DNA of 64,000 bases, taken from positions 62,001-126,000 of the forward strand of contig JALLLT010000006.1 of assembly GCA_025266875.1 (NCBI GenBank), in the 5' to 3' direction. Below, one piece after another: positions 50,101 to 63,892 of this stretch. The position numbers and the translations under genes are program-made. This stretch comes from Fennellomyces sp. T-0311 (Eukaryota; Mucoromycota; Mucoromycetes; Mucorales; Lichtheimiaceae). The notes below the pieces were generated by a model, which searched no databases, was not told the DNA's origin, and worked only from the letters and a program-made list of their open reading frames with translations. Within the stretch, counting starts at the first letter, position 1. The number at the start of each line of letters is the position of its first letter.

Positions 50101-52396
50101 GTTTCCTCTCTCCTTCAAGTGTGCTTAATCCCTATGTAGCAGCTTCTCATTGTCACAGTATATATCCAGACGTTTCCAGCGAACCAAGACCATACTTTCC
50201 CTCGTCATTGTGGTGCATCGATACAGCAACGGTACGAAAATTATTTTTATAGCATGTTTTCATGGTCACACAACGTTCTCTGAGCAAGTCACACACTTTA
50301 CCCGGGATAGCACTGAGGAAATGGAAGGTCATGGTGATTTTCAGCATATTAGTGTGATACGCTTAACTGCATACACCCATTATATTTCTGTAGCAATCAG
50401 GACATCAAGTATGTTCTTGTTATTGTATTTCCCGGTACGTATTGCACTCACTATGAATTAAACTTTGGAATGAACGGAAAAGTACTACCGGAAAATACCA
50501 ATAAAGTCAATTTTGAGATTTCTTAAGTTTTTTAAAAATGGTATGACACCTTCTTTTAAGGGAAAATATAATGGAATAGGCGCAACAGATCTGGCGCCAT
50601 CTCATACTCCTGTGCTTAAAGTGATCTATTGCTGTGTCACCATTACTGTTGCACGAACACTTTAAGGTAATGATCAATAATCGATCATCACCAAAGTATG
50701 CTCGTATGTAATACAAAAAAAAAATATCGAAATACCTGCAATTCTATGAACTGTTTATATTTACTTTCCAGGAGCGCCAGTATACCAAGGAACTATACGA
50801 CGTTTCTAGGATGGAATAGCTTTTTAGAATGTCTAAAATTACCTTTTCTTACGCAAGATCCACTGGAACGTAGACAGTATCAGCCTCGACGTCATTAATG
50901 ATTCGCTTCCGTTCATCGGTATGACGACGTACTTGTTTGTCTAAACCTTGGCGATCTGTATAGTAAGCTGCAATGCTAACTCGAGCCGCTGCCGCGTGGA
51001 CGATACACTATTATTTTGCATGCGGTTTTGCTCCGCGCCACGAGGTGCATGGTTGGTCAAAAATGGAACACAAAATAAAACCAGGTTTCTTTAGACGACA
51101 CCCTATTGGGTATCTTTTGGGATTTTCTCAATGTAAGCGCGGTAAAAATTTTCAGAAGGTGAAGCGTGTTCAACATTTTGTACCAGCAACTCTGAACCTT
51201 AAAAAGCGTAATTGCTTCGGCACTATTTTCTACTTTCTTTAAAATAGAAAAGCTCACGGGAACGACAGCGATTTATGATGGGAACGTTTTTGGGAGCTGA
51301 TAGTTTAATGTTAGTCAACATAAACGAATATTTCCAAATTAATATAGTTTGTAAACATCTGCAGAGTATCGAAGAAATTAGATCGGCCGTTTTACACTTC
51401 CTCTTATTTCTGGGAACAAGTCTGTTCGCATCATCAAGCTCCTCGGAGATCTTGAGGGGCCTGACAGCAACCTATTCATATATGCTTGGCATATATAGAG
51501 ACAGAAAAAGAACGGACAAACTTTTTTTCCCTAAAGCATCATTTTTAGCCGTGTATCTTTAAAAATTGCGCTGAGCTAAATGTCCCTGTACGCGTGGGAT
51601 TTTAATTAAGCTGGAATCCATAGCCAAAATGATTTTCCCCTGCACATACGTCTTTTTTTTGAACGACAGGTGTCTTAAATAGAGACGCAATCACTTGGGT
51701 CCCAATTCTGTGTAATCACTTTTGCATTATTGGCCATGTCTTTTAGTTTAGCATGGCTTAATTTCGCTCTAATAAAATAAACTGTTTCAATTAAAGGAAC
51801 AGAGATGCGGCTATCGATGGTCTCCTTGCACTAGCAGCCGTTTAGCAAGAAGAGTTGCCAAGAAGTCATGCGCACCAACAAGTTCGAGAACTCGGTGTAC
51901 ACTTCAAACAGGCTTTTATCGATATATATATATACTCCGCTTAAAAAAAAGCAAAGAACAATTTTCATATAAACTGGGTCACTCGGGATTCCTCGTTTCC
52001 GAGACTTGGTTTATAATAAACGAAAAATTTAGAGTGATGATCAACAAAACAGTGATTATCTGTCGTCATTAAAACAATGACGATCGTTTCTTTGCTGGCT
52101 TCATGTCCCGAGACCACCATTTGACATTGCAGAGCGCGAATGGTGCTGTTGTTTTTGCTTGCTAAAAATATCATTGAGCTATTTCTGTCGCAAAAGCTGC
52201 TTTGCCACAGACACGCATAGTAAAGAGTTACCCATTTTAAGTCTAGGCCAAAAGATAATAAACAATCGGAGCGGTCATGTCACGATATTAGTGAGACAAA
52301 GCGGCTTGGCAAGAAAAAGGATCGCCCTATAGCGGTGATATAAAAAAAAAAAGCTAAGAAAAAAGTGATCTACAGAGAAAAGGTTGTGAAACCAGG
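47186..52396. other. Long gene-poor AT-rich region
   Basis: No gene can be supported over ~5.2 kb. Two pieces stand out. The frame from an ATG at 48226 to 48456 (76 codons) starts with a signal-peptide-like MFIVYYILLVTIALFGIAG and follows a TATATATAA motif (~48171). The frame 49061-49276 lacks an ATG but looks protein-like (EYPLKWLGRFISSDPKISLI). A minus frame at 50347-50153 (GKYGLGSLETSGYI) may be another relic. All are weak. Confidence 0.35.
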
Positions 52397-52407
52397 TATA
52401 TATAAAA
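52397..52407 (+). promoter_or_regulatory. TATA box of the GT62 mannosyltransferase gene
   Basis: tatatataaaa lies ~145 bp before the ATG at 52551, followed by a long pyrimidine-rich leader (52440-52540). This fits a strong fungal core promoter. Confidence 0.5.
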
Positions 52408-52550
52408 GCGTGCTGATGCAGGTGGAAATGTCCTTTTTCCAGTTGGTTCCGTATTTTTTTTTCCTCTTTATATCCTGTAGATCCTTCCCTCTCTTCTTCT
52501 CACTCTCTTTTACTTTTTTTTCTCCTCCTTCCACACAAACACTCACAACC

Positions 52551-53848
<1,298 letters not shown>

Positions 53849-54245
53849 TCTCCTTATTTTTGCTCCTTCTGTATACACAACAACCACATCATCATCCACT
53901 TCTGCATCCACCCCTTAAATCCTTTTTTTCTACCGTGTCTTCTGCATCTCATGTTTCTTATGTTTTACTAGTGTATCAATCTATCACCTATGATATGCTA
54001 ATCTGTACATTATAATCACCAGCATACATTTCTCTCGAAAAGCTCTCGAATAATAAAGACAACGCTTTCATGCCAAGTTTTCAACAAGGAAACTGTATTC
54101 CAAACCAACTCTAAAATACTACTTGAAATATGTATCGTATATTTAAGAGAAACAAAAGAGAGAAGCGAGGAAGAGATAGCTTATGGCTTGTGGATAGGTT
54201 CGGATAGTACACACAAAAGGGGTTGGATTGTCTTTATGTTTTTCT

Positions 54246-55609
54246 TTACGGCGCCTGTCCGCTGGGTTTGTCATCCACAGTTACTTTTTCCATCTTTTGT
54301 TCAATTCTTTTCAAGGCAGAATCAGTGTCAACAGGTCTGGCAGCTCCGAATGGACTGGCTTTGCTGCTGGTCTGAGGAGATGTTGCGCCGGGCGAATCAG
54401 TGCTGCGAGGCTTCAAGTTCAGGCGCGGACGTTCTGCAGGGCCATCTCTGCCGAAACGGTTATCTCTTCTGCCAAAGCCGCCACCGCTACCCCATGAAGT
54501 ATCTCGCTGACGATCATGGAAACCACCGCGGCCACCACGGAAACCACCACCTCGTCGTTCAGGCAACTCGACTGGAGTTTCGCGACGCCATGATGACACA
54601 TCAGTGCGGTCAGGTTGACGAGGGGGACGATCGGGGCGGTCCTTGGCTGTATGCATGCATTAGTTAAAAAAAAAGAAGCAAACGCACATACACAACGCTA
54701 TACTTACGGGGTTCAGCAACATTGACACGAATTGTACGGCCTTGCAGGGACTAAACGTACAAAAACTCTCAGCAAACCTTAACCCCTTGATCCCGCACCT
54801 CTGCTTACCTCGCCTGTCATTTCCAAAGCACCTTTCAATGACTCCAGGTCCTCGAATTCAACATAACCGAAACCCTTTGATCGTTCATCACGATCGCGCA
54901 GGATACGAATGCTTGCAATCTAGGGAAGTTGTATTAGAAAGACATACAAACCTCTTGCAAGATCCTATTTCTATACCTTCATCTGACCAAAGAAGTCGGC
55001 CAGATCATCTTCGTTGGCATCGAACGAAAGGTTGGCGATGTGCGCCGTGAATGGTGGCTCGGTGGGCAACTCGACCGGGGCGCGTGGGGCATAACGGTCC
55101 TGGCGGGGAGCGGCAAATCGATCACGTCGTTCGAAGCCTCCATGATCACGGGCAGGGCCTCGAGGAAGATCAAAATCACGGTCGCGGCCTGATATGCAAA
55201 AAGTGTAAACGTCTAAAGTTGCTTGGAGCCATTTCCTCCTGCTGTACTAACCACCGAAACGATCGCCACCACGAGCTGGGCTAAATCCCCCGTCGTCTTC
55301 CTTTGCTGTATATAAAAAGTTAACACAACCTGCGTCCTATTTCTATGTATGCATATTCATCCTCTAACCTGCAGCTAAAGACGCAAAAAGGAAAAACAGA
55401 GTGAGCTTACAAACCAAGTCTTCTTTCTGAAACCCGAGAAGTTTTCAATAAACTTACGTGCAGAAGGCAAGGCGGGCATTTCATCAGCCCAGGATCCTGA
55501 GCCGTCTTTGTATAGTGAATAGCACGATCAATCCTTTTGTCTCAATGTAGCCAATTGCGTCCAGTCGAAAACACTTACTGTCGTCCGCCAAGAAGTCGGA
55601 CAGCGACAT
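54246..55609 (-). CDS. eIF4B-like RRM translation factor (Tif3/Sce3 type)
   Basis: Exons 55579-55609, 55458-55505, 55252-55305, 54977-55188, 54809-54919, 54708-54750 and 54246-54646 give 299 aa. The start MSLSDFLADDNGSGSWADEM is typical of fungal eIF4B. One RRM follows at about residues 90-165, with RNP2 in AHIANLSF and RNP1 as KGFGYVEF. The C-terminal half is rich in Arg, Gly and Asp (GGGFRGGRGGFHDRQRD, then FGRRDNRFGRDG), which in yeast Tif3 drives RNA annealing and 40S contact. eIF4B stimulates the helicase eIF4A in mRNA scanning. A 6-nt segment (ctgcag, 55369-55374) between exons 2 and 3 is flanked by perfect AG and GT sites and may be an optional microexon adding two residues. Confidence 0.9.
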
Positions 55610-56810
55610 CTTTTGTGCTTTTTTTTTGCCAGCTAATATGCAGATTCCATGTCAATAAACCAGTTGACTCCACAAGCTCTTCATTAAACGTACACATTGC
55701 GTCAAACGATGTATGAAAAGAGAAAGTTACAACCGCTTTAAAATTTTTATGATTTTGTAGCAGTTAACGTCGTCACAAAAATCTTGACTGAAAGCCTTGC
55801 ACAACCCGGTCCTTTCACTTTCTTGTCGGCTCACACTGAGCTACGCGACACGCAGGGCATGCTTAACTGTTGTCGTGGAGAAATCCTCTGTCACTAGGAT
55901 GCAACCACGTAACTTGGCAACCCTTCGCTATTGCAGTTACTTCAACAGGGGGAAGACAGACCCTGAGAAACCGCGCGCGTTTCAAGTCCCGAGAGCATGA
56001 CTTTAAGATTTCCGAAGAGAACACAAGAACGTCTGTGGCTAAAAGAATACAGAAAACACGCTCACTCACAGCCCTAAAGTCATTCGCGACATTCTGTTTT
56101 TACAAGGCAACCTCTATGCCACAAGCCATACGCGTGATATGGCGCTTATATTGGCAACTTTTGGTCAATGTAAATTTGCCGCCCGCTGCAGAATTGCAAG
56201 CCTTGCAGTGCGAAATAACTTTATTTTCCTTATATTCTTCGTTCGTGCTTACTTTCTGTTACAAATTTGGTATCCCAATACTATTGACCAAGCCAAGTGT
56301 AGCGCTCGGGAGCTCAAATATAGTCAATACTCGAAAAATTGCATATTGCTCGTAAGCAACATGTATACGCACGTCCCAACCCCATGTCAGAACCATTGTT
56401 ATATTTAATTTAGTATCATTATGTAGTATGACGAATACGAATCGGTAAGCGATTGGATCCTATCGTTGTAGACGACTTATACACCAAAATTCGCTGTGTG
56501 AAAAAGTGCGCCGCAGATTATACCTCATTGGTGGCTATCGGCAAGTCAGTGTCGTTGATCGATTTTGTAACACGTATCTGCAGGCAAATGGCTCATTCAG
56601 GAGAGAAAAAAGCGTCTACAGTAACCACTATAAAAAGTTGGTGATATGTACGTAGATGATCTTCAAAGTCTGGCGAAAATGCCTTATGATAAGTAAAAAG
56701 ATCTAAAAAGATATTAAGGAGACAATATAGATGATCGATGTACTACATTCACACTAGATACTTTATTATATTCAATGACAACAGCTAAAGCTACAATTAC
56801 AGTCATTAAC
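55610..56810. other. Intergenic region between eIF4B-like and protease genes
   Basis: The left part is the promoter side of the eIF4B-like gene, and the right part is downstream of the protease. A plus frame at 55870-56355 (161 codons) is open but shows no motif and would overlap the divergent promoter. I do not call it. Confidence 0.4.
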
Positions 56811-59755
56811 TTATTTGATTTGAATGGTACACGACTTGTAAATCTCCCAATCTTTCTTGTTCTTGGGATTGCCCAACCATTTGAGCGCTTGCAAGTCAAT
56901 GGTGTACTTTCCTTTTAGTGCCTTCAATGTAATAGGGAGCGGAACATCAAAGAACGATGGGGTATAGGTACCATCCCATTGCAAAGAGGCGAACTGACCC
57001 TGTGTGAAGCGGGGGAGGAGAGTAAGGTCGGTGAACGCATAACCAATCTTCATGCCAAAGGCGTTGTACAAAGGAGCAAGGATCTGGCGAGTGGGGTGTG
57101 CAAGAGAGAGGATGAAAGTAGGCGGCGCACCGTTGTTGCTACGATCATACACATAGGTATCACCCGTGTTGTAGATAGCAGAGAAAGGCGGTGTCGTGGT
57201 GTTGGTTACGAATGGAGTGCCACCACCATAGATGGGAAGCTCAACTTGGTTGCCAACAATACCAATATAGGGAACGGTAAGGTCTTTTTGCTTCTGAAGG
57301 CTCTTGAACTTGATGAAGCCACCGTACATGATGTGATCCTTAGGATTAGTGGAAGGCGGGATCACAGACACAGTGATGGTGGCGCTTTTACCGGGAGAGA
57401 TCTTGACTGTCTTCTTGGAAATGCGCAACTTGGCAGCATCGGTACCAAAGCTTTGGGGTTCAGAAGGGTACTCGCTCACGGAAAAGTCGTAGGGCACAAT
57501 AGACACACTGACATTGTTGCTGATTTCGTATGAGACAATCGAGTCACCGTTGTTAGTGATAGTCAACTTGTGCGACTTGACCAAGTTAGCGGTATCGTTG
57601 AAACTGATCCCACCGGGTGAGACGTGGACGGTTTGTTGAATAGTATCCAGAACTTGAACGAGACCAGCACCCTGGCGGAAAGGCGACTCGACGTCGTCTT
57701 TACCGTTCACATGGGCAGCCTTGAATGCATAGTTCTGGAAATGCTCAAGAATGAACTTAGGCTTAGGCTTGGAACCATTCTTCAATGACTTCAAGTAGAG
57801 CGCGACGGAACCAGAGACATAAGGGGTTGCCATGGAGGTACCGCTCATCATGCCCCAAGTTCCAAGTTGACGAGGAAGGGCTGAGTAAATGTTGCCGCCG
57901 GGTCCAGCAATGTTAGGCTTGAAATCAATGTTGTACGAAGCACCAACACTGGAGAATGACGAAACGGTGTTGCCAGTAGATATGGGACGAACAGATGGTT
58001 CACGTTCAAAAACCAATTCGGCATCACCAGCCTTGATAGCAGTGAGAATGGTCTGGCCAACTTCATGGGCGATACCGACAACAGGAATCTTGGCAGTCGG
58101 CGTGGATGGGTTAAAAGCATCCTGACCGGCAGCATTGAAGATCACAACACCAACAGCACCCTTGGCAGCTGCATTATTGGCCTTTTCATCGAAAGTACAG
58201 GTACCACGTTGCAAAAGAGCCAATTTGCCATTGACATCGTCGGGAATGTTGGAAGCAGTACAGCCATCAGCACCACTGCCGACATTGCTATCACCAGCAA
58301 CAATTGGACCATTGGGAATTTCACCCGCACTCGGGCTGCTTTCGCTGTAGTCTAAATTAAAGTTTTGATCAGTAACTGAAATATAACGGAATGAGCGATA
58401 TTATTTGTACCATATGCGTCATCTGATCCTTCCAAAGAGAATGTCCTGAGGAGGTTGTTTGCGTTGTCTAAGGATGCGACAGAAAAAGCACCGATGCCAA
58501 CACTAGGGCTACCGACAGTGAAAGCACCACTAGCACCCTCGTTACCAGCAGCAATAATTACTATTACAGTGGTACATAAATTAGTCTCTTGCGATCTAAA
58601 ATGTATGCGTTGTATACATTACCTGGAACACCCTGTTCAGTAATACGCTGAGCAATAACAGACAAGGGGCTTTCAGACCAACCTCCGGTGTCACCCAGTG
58701 ACATGGAGATAATGTCCACACCAGAATCATAAGCGTCCAACATGGCATCAGCGATTACATCGTCGCCAGCAGAACCAGTGCAGCCAAAGACACGCCACAT
58801 ACCGAGGGTAGCATCTGGGGCAACACCAGTGAAGTTCTATAAATTACATATTGACTGTTAGTAAAGCAATCCCAAATAAAAATAAATTCTAGACTTACTT
58901 CGGATTTACCAGCGATAATGCCTGAAACGTGTGTGCCGTGTCCTATGTACCAAATCCAATTAGCGCATGCTTTTCACAAGCAAACAGGAATGATATGAAC
59001 CTGAAGCGCCAGTCTCTGGGGCACAGCTATCCATAGGGTCATCATCTGGGACAGGCTGAGCTCCTGTTTCAAAGTTGTAGTCATCACCAACCAAGTCTCT
59101 GCCATAGCGGACTTTGTAGCCTTCGCCGAAACCACCACCAAGTGCCGGATGCATGTAATCGACACCTAAAGGTTTTGTGTAACATGACCTTATTAATTTG
59201 TGACATGCGAAAAAAAGCGCACATGAAGATCTTTTTCTTACCGCTATCAAGAACACCGATAGAAATACCAGCACCAGTATTTTTGAGCTTGCTATGAACG
59301 AGATCAACTTGCGTTTGGGCGTGCGGAAGCAATTTGGAAATATCGATGCCTTCACCGGCAGCCAATGGAGAGACCTTGGGTGGTTTAACAGCACGCACAG
59401 GATACACTCTGGTAACCAATCCAGATTCGGCAACAGCCTTGAAGATATCGTTGTAAATGTCGTCTTTGTCGGTCGACATGGTTGACACTCCCTTGTGACT
59501 CTTGTCGATTTGAACAGTAACACCCTTCATCAAGGAATGGTCAAATAACTTTGGCATGCTCAAATCGAAATCGGAGAACTTGTCCTGGAGCAAATTCATC
59601 AACTTCTTGCTGTCACCTCTAGCATTGGAACCACCGAATTCGAACACGTAACGACCAGAAACTAGAGGGGTAACGGAGCCTGCATCAACATGGGGTGCTG
59701 CTGCATTCACCAATGTTGACACCGCAAACAATAAGATGGCATTCAACAACCGCAT
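56811..59755 (-). CDS. Secreted subtilisin-like serine protease (S8) with PA domain
   Basis: Six exons (59242-59755, 59001-59165, 58899-58942, 58623-58836, 58411-58560, 56811-58351) give 875 aa. A signal peptide (MRLLNAILLFAVSTLVNAAA) precedes a propeptide of about 130 residues. The catalytic triad is complete: Asp170 in IGVLDSGVDYMHP, His228 in GHGTHVSGIIAG, Ser535 in GTSMATPYVSGSVA; the oxyanion Asn is in AAGNEGASG. A PA domain (~380-470) is inserted before the Ser, and a C-terminal Fn3-like beta domain of more than 300 residues follows. This order (S8 split by PA, long beta tail) matches Vpr-like/cucumisin-type fungal subtilases, which are exported and digest extracellular protein or remodel the wall. 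An alternating TA run (59904-59920) lies 150 bp before the ATG. I see no disabling change. Confidence 0.94.
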
Positions 59756-59903
59756 AATTCAGAGAAATGAACGGTAATGGGGGAGGTAGTACGGTTGCCT
59801 TTTTTCAAAAAAAGAATGGAAAGGGTGAAAGGAGAAAAAGATCGGGCTGGCGACTATTTGTTTTATGTTTACAAAAGGACGTGGTTGAGTATTTGTAGGA
59901 GGG

Positions 59904-59920
59904 TATATATATATATATAT
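59904..59920 (-). promoter_or_regulatory. TATA-type (TA)8 tract before the protease gene
   Basis: A pure TA alternation of 17 bp, ~150 bp upstream of the protease start at 59755, at the same spacing as the TATA box of the GT62 gene. Confidence 0.4.
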
Positions 59921-61847
59921 CTGTGTTATTGAGTTTATCCTTCTAACCGTGGGCGCAGCTTTTGCGTAACACTTAAGGCATCGTGAAGAATATCGAGAAA
60001 TGGGATAGCTTGACCTAAGGCGCGGGACCGACAAGGATCTCAAGGTGGGACATAATGGAGCATATTTAGATGCCTGACACATGTCCGACATTGAACTAGC
60101 CTTTTTGGAGAAATAATCCATCTTAAGAAACATCTTCTCGATTCCGTCAACGTTCTTTAAAAGCTCAGAGTTAACCAATTCGTCCGTTATTACTTCTTTT
60201 AGGTTGCCAAAATTTGTTCCACATTAACATTTCTAAAGTACATAAATTGTAATGCAATGGTTGCTTGTTATCATAAGATCTACATAAAGAGTTTGTCAGG
60301 GAAAATTAAATCTCCTCCGGTTTTATGCCTGAGCCATCGATGTAACACCAAGCATGCTCAGAGCTTTGATGTCCTGAATATCCGAGAGAAAATTCATTAC
60401 TCCCACGGACATAAAATGGCAAAATCGAATGTGACAGTTCCACGTTATACTGATAACTGTAAAATGCTTGAAAATACTCACGCTCTTGTTGAAGTCGCTT
60501 AGCAGGATTATTCTTGTGAATCAGTACCAACCTTCATACTTGTGTCCCTGTATGGATGTACCCTCGTTTCTTTTAGCCGCTGTGCGTTACGAAGTATACC
60601 TTTTTTTGGCTACAGAGAGTCAGCAAGTCAAAGGAACTTAACTTCATCGAGATAGCATGTTTTTAAGCCAATCGATTGCTAGTACGTATGTAGAATATTA
60701 TGCTACGTATTATCCAACTAGCTTTACTATTGTCATGGCTTTCAATCTCTAACTCAAAATAATATACACAATATTTAATATGTATAACCTTAAAAGTTTC
60801 GTCAATGTTACCTCATACATTGATACAAGGAAAAAAAAAGAAATGTCATGGCATTCCCGTTTTCTCAACGTTAAACCTTGTATAGTGTTAGTTTCTTCGT
60901 AACTCTACACTCATTAGAAACGAGAAGGAATTCGCCACAGACTATTTTAACGGTAGCTTCTGTCATTTATCAGCGAAAAGAGCTTCCCTAATGCAGACCC
61001 AAATATGGAAACCAGGAGATTGTGCCTGAGGAAATTACAACCATAGAAGGTGATCAAGATCGATTGCTTTCGATCCGTGTGCTCGGCGCAATTATTGTGT
61101 GTCCGCTACCGGATATGCAACCCGAGAACCCCCGTAACAATGAACCATTTCCATATCCATGTATTGCGTAAGATTTGTAGTTCCCACAAGCTACAAATGC
61201 GAAAGTGAGCGAAGTTCTACAGTTTCGTCTACAATTTATAAATACATGAATATCTATATCCGGTTTGGCCGTTTATACTTCTTATAGTTCATTGAGAGTG
61301 TCTTGCGAGCACAAAGGAAATTTCGCGTAATTGTACGTTCTCACAAAGTTGTGTTCATCACATCATCCGAATTGCAATTTGCTTCTTATATATCTGCAGA
61401 ACCTGGAGGTAGTTGTGTATGTACATTATCACCGGCCTGTGTTTTTGAATAGCGATACATATTTCACAAGACACTATATTTTAGTAAGCCGGCACCAGAT
61501 GTTAGCGAGCTATTGCGAGTATGTATGTATACAGGATGAAATAAAAGTCTTTATTGACGACGTAAATGAACGCGCGCTGATCACAGCTTTCCGCTCTCGC
61601 CTGATCCGGTTGAATAAGGAAATGGAAACCCTATGCGGCATTAGGGGAAAAGAAGTAGTCATGAGAAAGGGAACAATGTAAGAAAACAATAAAAAAAGGG
61701 AAGATGATAGAGTAGAATGGAATACAAAGTAAAAGTCGGATGGAAGGGGGACTAATCCGTAACCATATACTTGTTGGGATGAAAAGGTTTTTTTTATGAA
61801 GTAACGGGCGATGTGGGTTGCAATGACACAGGGGCCGGTGGCTCCAT
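59921..61847. other. Intergenic region with short coding-like remnants
   Basis: AT-rich. A frame at about 61021-61173 (IVPEEITTIEGDQDRLLSIR) and one ending at 61681 (ALITAFRSRLIRLNKEMETL) look coding, but they are isolated and unidentified. The last ~150 bp are probably the 3' end of the LINE relic that follows on the minus strand. Confidence 0.35.
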
Positions 61848-62925
61848 TCATTCGAGAAGGTCTCTTCCATGCTGGTCAGGTGGCACATATCCTTGTCGGC
61901 GATCTGGGTTGCAATGCTTATTTAGGGTTTCCAGGATGGCACATAGCTGCGGCCATTTGGATTTCCAGTAGTTCCGAGCAGCTTGTGATCTAGGCGGCTT
62001 TTTCGGCAAGCGGTTGAGAAGGTATGAGATGGGATCGTCGATATCGTGCGGCAGGTTGAGCGTGCTGTGGATCGAGAAACATGCGATCAGATGTCGACGG
62101 TTCATACCAGAGGGGTGATGGCAACGTGAGCATGGTGCGGGTTTACCGCTCGGGAGCCAGCCAAGACGATAGCGAATGTACCTCATGCGTTCAGCGGGTG
62201 ACATGGGTAGCCATAGGATTGGATCGATTCCAGGTTTTTTACGGCAGGCGTTGAGCAGTTTACTACCCCTTCTGCTGCATCGAAGCTCGTGTTGGTCTTG
62301 TAGATAGGTTCGGATTGCTGCCTTCAGTTCTTTGTCCGTAGTTTCTGCTTGTGGTCGAGCCAGTGTGGTCCATATGCGATTTGATGATTTCAGCGTTGTC
62401 CAGCTATGCTTTCCTCTTCGTGTCAGTTTGGGGAGCATAACATGCAGTAAGGTATCTGGTAAGAGGTTATGAGCGCGAACCAGGAATTTGGCTTGCAGTG
62501 TTGCAATTCGGTCAGCCATGGGCGGAAGTCTGGCCATATGAAGCATCACAGCGGTTGAAGAGGTCTTTTTGGCGCCGTATATCGTTCTGAGACAGTTTGA
62601 TTGGGCGCTTTCGAGTAGTTCACGGTTTCTTTTATGGAAGTTGGTGATTGCAAGCCCATACTCCATTTTTGGCCGTATAAATTAGCGATATAACTGTGAG
62701 CATAGTAGGCGTCCGAGGCTACCAGGTCGTACTCCAATTGACCGAAGTATTTGCATGCTGTTTAGTGCGGCTGCGGCATTTTGCTGAGCCAGTATGTTCT
62801 GGTCGATGTACCCCTCTGTGTTAAACGGAATCCCTAGGTATGTGACGGTAGATGCTCGTGGTAGCTCAACGCCGTATATTTGGGCTGTGGTGTTTTCTGG
62901 CGGGTCTTGCTCGGCTGTATGTATA
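61848..62925 (-). mobile_element. LINE reverse-transcriptase C-terminal relic
   Basis: Reading minus from about 62923: a reverse-transcriptase thumb-type segment (YLGIPFNTEGYIDQNILAQQ, then ILRSIGVRPGSLGRLLCSQL), an in-frame TAA near 62685, then FIRPKMEYGLAITNF and SSTAVMLHMARLPPMADRI. A C-terminal domain with a Cys/His cluster (PCSRCHHPSGMNRRHLIACF) follows. This is the standard end of L1/Tad-like non-LTR retrotransposons of Mucoromycota. The catalytic FADD-box part is absent because the 5' side is interrupted by the TIR element at 62926. The copy is 5'-truncated and carries one stop, so it is inactive, yet 272 codons remain open, so it is fairly young. Confidence 0.8.
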
Positions 62926-63890
62926 CAGTGAACCCCCGCTTTTTTCCTACGCGGATGGAACACCCAAAAGTGCGGAAAAAGCGGGGGTGAGGAAATAACG
63001 GGGGTTACACAAAGTGGTATGCGCTGGGTATCAGTAATCGTCTAAGCACCGTTCACTTCTTCATATGTGTATATTGGCTTACATGTCTGTCGCTATAGCG
63101 ATAGATGGATGGGTATCTATATTGATAAGGTACTGTACGTTTTTTTTGGGCCGGAAAGAATGATGTTGTATTATAAGTATTACACGATATAAAGCACAAC
63201 AGCATATCACAAGCAATAGTGATTTATTACTGTGCCTTTTTTGGTCCCTGCTTAATATGTCACGTAGAGTTGCCATTGTTCGCTTTAGGTATCGTTTAAT
63301 ACGGGTGAAAGACAAGTAATAATAAGTTACAGAATACGGTTGACATTGTCCCTGCTAAACTAATTCACAACATAGTTGCTCCCGAATGATCATTTGGATC
63401 GAGGCGCGATATATGTGCCAATAAGTGCTATGAAAGATTACTGATGCTGTCATAATGGCGGCCGATACCATATTTTGAGGTACACCGTTAGGATTGAAGA
63501 ATCAATCTCCCCACAGAGTTTACGTGAAATAACTAAGCCTAATCGAAACGGTGATTGAAATTATCGATCATACAGGACAAGCCCCAACAGCAGATGCCTT
63601 GCGTAGCATTCATGATGATCTATTTAGGCGCGCTCATACGACACAGTCGTACAATACATCATTTTTTATTAGAAAATAAAGGGATATACACGCTTTCAAA
63701 GCATACCTATGATCATTTAGACATAGTTTTATTCATCCCCCGTTTTTTTTCCTCAGAGTAAGCTGGGGACAAACAGGAAAATTTCGAGGATGGGAAAATT
63801 AACACTATGATCGAGCGGATGGCATAGCTAAACCAGGGAAAAAACCGAGGGAGAGGAAAAATCAGGGGAGGAAAAAGCGGGGGTTCACTG
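62926..63890. mobile_element. 965-bp TIR element, pogo/Tc1-like, non-autonomous
   Basis: Left end TA|cagtgaacccccgctttttt and right end gaaaaagcgggggttcactg|TA are inverted repeats of ~23 bp, flanked by TA (62924-62925 and 63891-63892). The CAGTGAACCCC-type terminus and TA duplication are those of pogo/Fot-like members of the Tc1/mariner superfamily. Extra copies of the cccccgtttttcc motif lie just inside both ends. No transposase frame is present (longest frame 68 codons), so it is a non-autonomous or decayed copy. Confidence 0.75.
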
Positions 63891-63892
63891 TA

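Noticed and set aside
55870..56355. 161-codon plus frame upstream of the eIF4B-like gene
   Set aside because: It does not resemble any protein and contains low-information sequence; it would overlap the promoter of the minus-strand gene.
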